A stretch of 8,063 nucleotides of DNA from contig JAFAFD010000350.1 of NCBI GenBank assembly GCA_023423675.1, positions 1-8,063 on the forward strand, in the 5' to 3' direction. The position numbers were made by a program, and so were the translations under genes. The first letter of the stretch is position 1; the number at the start of each line of letters is the position of its first letter. This DNA comes from Pseudomonadota bacterium (GTDB taxonomy: Bacteria; Pseudomonadota; Gammaproteobacteria; Xanthomonadales; Xanthomonadaceae). Of the stretch, positions 7,229-8,063 are shown one piece after another. The notes beneath the pieces were generated by a model that saw nothing but the letters and a program-made list of their open reading frames with translations, was not told where the DNA came from and did no database searches.

Positions 7229-8038
7229 ATGTCCGTATCCCGACTCGATGCCTGTTTCCAGCGCCTGCGCGAGCAGCAGCGCAAGGCGCTGATCCCCTTC
7301 ATCACCGCCGGCGACCCGTCGCTGGAGGCCACCGTGCCGGTCATGCATGCGCTGGTCGAGGCCGGTGCCGATGTGATCGAACTGGGCGTGCCGTTCTCCG
7401 ATCCGATGGCCGATGGCCCGACCATCCAGCGCAGTTCCGAACGCGCGCTGGGCCGTGGCGCCGGCAGCCGCTACGTGCTGCAGGCGGTGGCGCAGTTCCG
7501 CCAGCGCGATGCGCAGACCCCGGTGGTGCTGATGGGCTACCTCAACCCGGTGGAGATCCACGGCTACGCGGCCTTCGCCGAGGCTGCCGTGGGTGCCGGC
7601 GTGGACGGCGTGCTGCTGGTGGACCTGCCGCCGGAAGAAGCCGGTGAAGCCCAGCAGGCCTTCGATGCGGCCGGCCTGGCGCTGGTCCTGCTGGCCTCGC
7701 CGACCACCAGCGAAGCACGCGCCGACAAGCTGCTCGCGCTGGCCCGCGGTTACCTCTACTACGTCAGCTTCGCCGGCGTCACCGGTGCATCCGAGCGCCT
7801 GGACAGCGATGCCGCCAGCGCACGGCTGCAGGCCCTGCGTGCACGCGCCAGCGTGCCGGTGGTGGCCGGCTTCGGCATCAAGGATGCGGCCAGTGCCGCG
7901 GCCATGGCCCGCCAGGCCGATGGCGTGGTGGTCGGCAGCGCCCTGGTGGCGGCGCTGGCCGATGCCGGCTCGGCCGAGGAGGCCGCCCAGCGTGCCGGTG
8001 CCTTCCTGGCCCCGCTGCGGCAGGCGCTGGACACGTAA
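7229..8038 (+). CDS. trpA: Tryptophan synthase alpha subunit
   Basis: TrpA is a TIM-barrel enzyme that splits indole-3-glycerol phosphate into indole and glyceraldehyde 3-phosphate and passes indole to TrpB. The 269-residue product has the normal length. The start region RKALIPFITAGDPS is conserved. The catalytic pair is E51 in ELGVPFSDP and D62 in ADGPTIQ, matching E49 and D60 of the enteric enzyme. LMGYLNPV (101-108) and GVLLVDLPPEE (127-137) are the usual barrel strands. The loop reads YYVSFAGVTGA (177-187), where the enteric protein has SRAGVTGA; phosphate-binding glycines follow in AGFGI (213-217) and VVGS (234-237). Its stop is directly followed by a REP-type hairpin. It is the third gene of the trpB-lipoprotein-trpA unit. 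Confidence 0.98.
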   Translation: MSVSRLDACFQRLREQQRKALIPFITAGDPSLEATVPVMHALVEAGADVIELGVPFSDPMADGPTIQRSSERALGRGAGSRYVLQAVAQFRQRDAQTPVVLMGYLNPVEIHGYAAFAEAAVGAGVDGVLLVDLPPEEAGEAQQAFDAAGLALVLLASPTTSEARADKLLALARGYLYYVSFAGVTGASERLDSDAASARLQALRARASVPVVAGFGIKDAASAAAMARQADGVVVGSALVAALADAGSAEEAAQRAGAFLAPLRQALDT

Positions 8039-8040
8039 CG

Positions 8041-8063
8041 GTAGTGCCGGCCGCTGGCCGGCA
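8041..8063 (+). repeat. SMAG/REP-type palindromic repeat with GTAG head (cut by the window end)
   Basis: GTAG (8041-8044) is followed by a perfect 8-bp stem, TGCCGGCC (8045-8052) and GGCCGGCA (8056-8063), with a GCT loop. A GTAG head directly joined to a short GC-rich palindrome is the hallmark of the SMAG class of REP sequences described from Stenotrophomonas maltophilia, thought to be spread by REP-associated tyrosine transposases (RAYT). Coming two bases after the trpA stop, it can also act as an mRNA 3'-end stabiliser or terminator. Any second copy or inverted partner would lie beyond the window. Confidence 0.8.

Overview
The window comes from a high-GC gammaproteobacterium of the Xanthomonadaceae, most likely Stenotrophomonas. 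Three things point there: a GTAG-headed hairpin at the right end of the kind scattered through Stenotrophomonas genomes (SMAG/REP), a trpB-lipoprotein-trpA arrangement with a divergent LysR gene, and a protein ending in what looks like the XVIPCD tail that marks effectors of the Xanthomonadales bacteria-killing type IV secretion system (T4SS). This assignment rests on pattern recognition; no search was run.

Left part (1-1478): the 3' end of an Ala-rich, helical protein of unknown function, then a complete TelA/KlaA-family gene with its own strong ribosome binding site. A 10-bp-stem hairpin at 1606-1632 probably ends this unit.

Middle (1704-4292): a two-gene unit on the + strand. The first gene encodes a 228-residue lipoprotein with eight cysteines besides the lipidated one. 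The second encodes a 617-residue modular protein: an N-terminal RNNNPGN-type lysozyme-like domain, an NlpC/P60- or CHAP-like cysteine peptidase domain, a peptidoglycan-binding repeat and a C-terminal XVIPCD-like domain. Lipoprotein immunity gene directly before a cell-wall-degrading effector gene is the usual order for T4SS effector/immunity pairs (X-Tfi/X-Tfe), so this is read as a toxin-immunity module. It is the most interesting content here. No T4SS structural genes lie in the window.

Right part (4333-8063): a LysR-type regulator on the - strand diverges from a trpB-lipoprotein-trpA operon on the + strand. The 97-bp divergent region holds AT-rich GATAT/ATATC repeats and a perfect 12-bp palindrome, a good candidate operator. 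TrpB and TrpA would form tryptophan synthase. Between them sits an unrelated-looking lipoprotein gene whose GTG start overlaps the trpB stop. The window ends in a REP-type palindrome right after trpA. No gap between genes exceeds about 225 bases; no tRNA, rRNA, CRISPR array or insertion sequence was seen.
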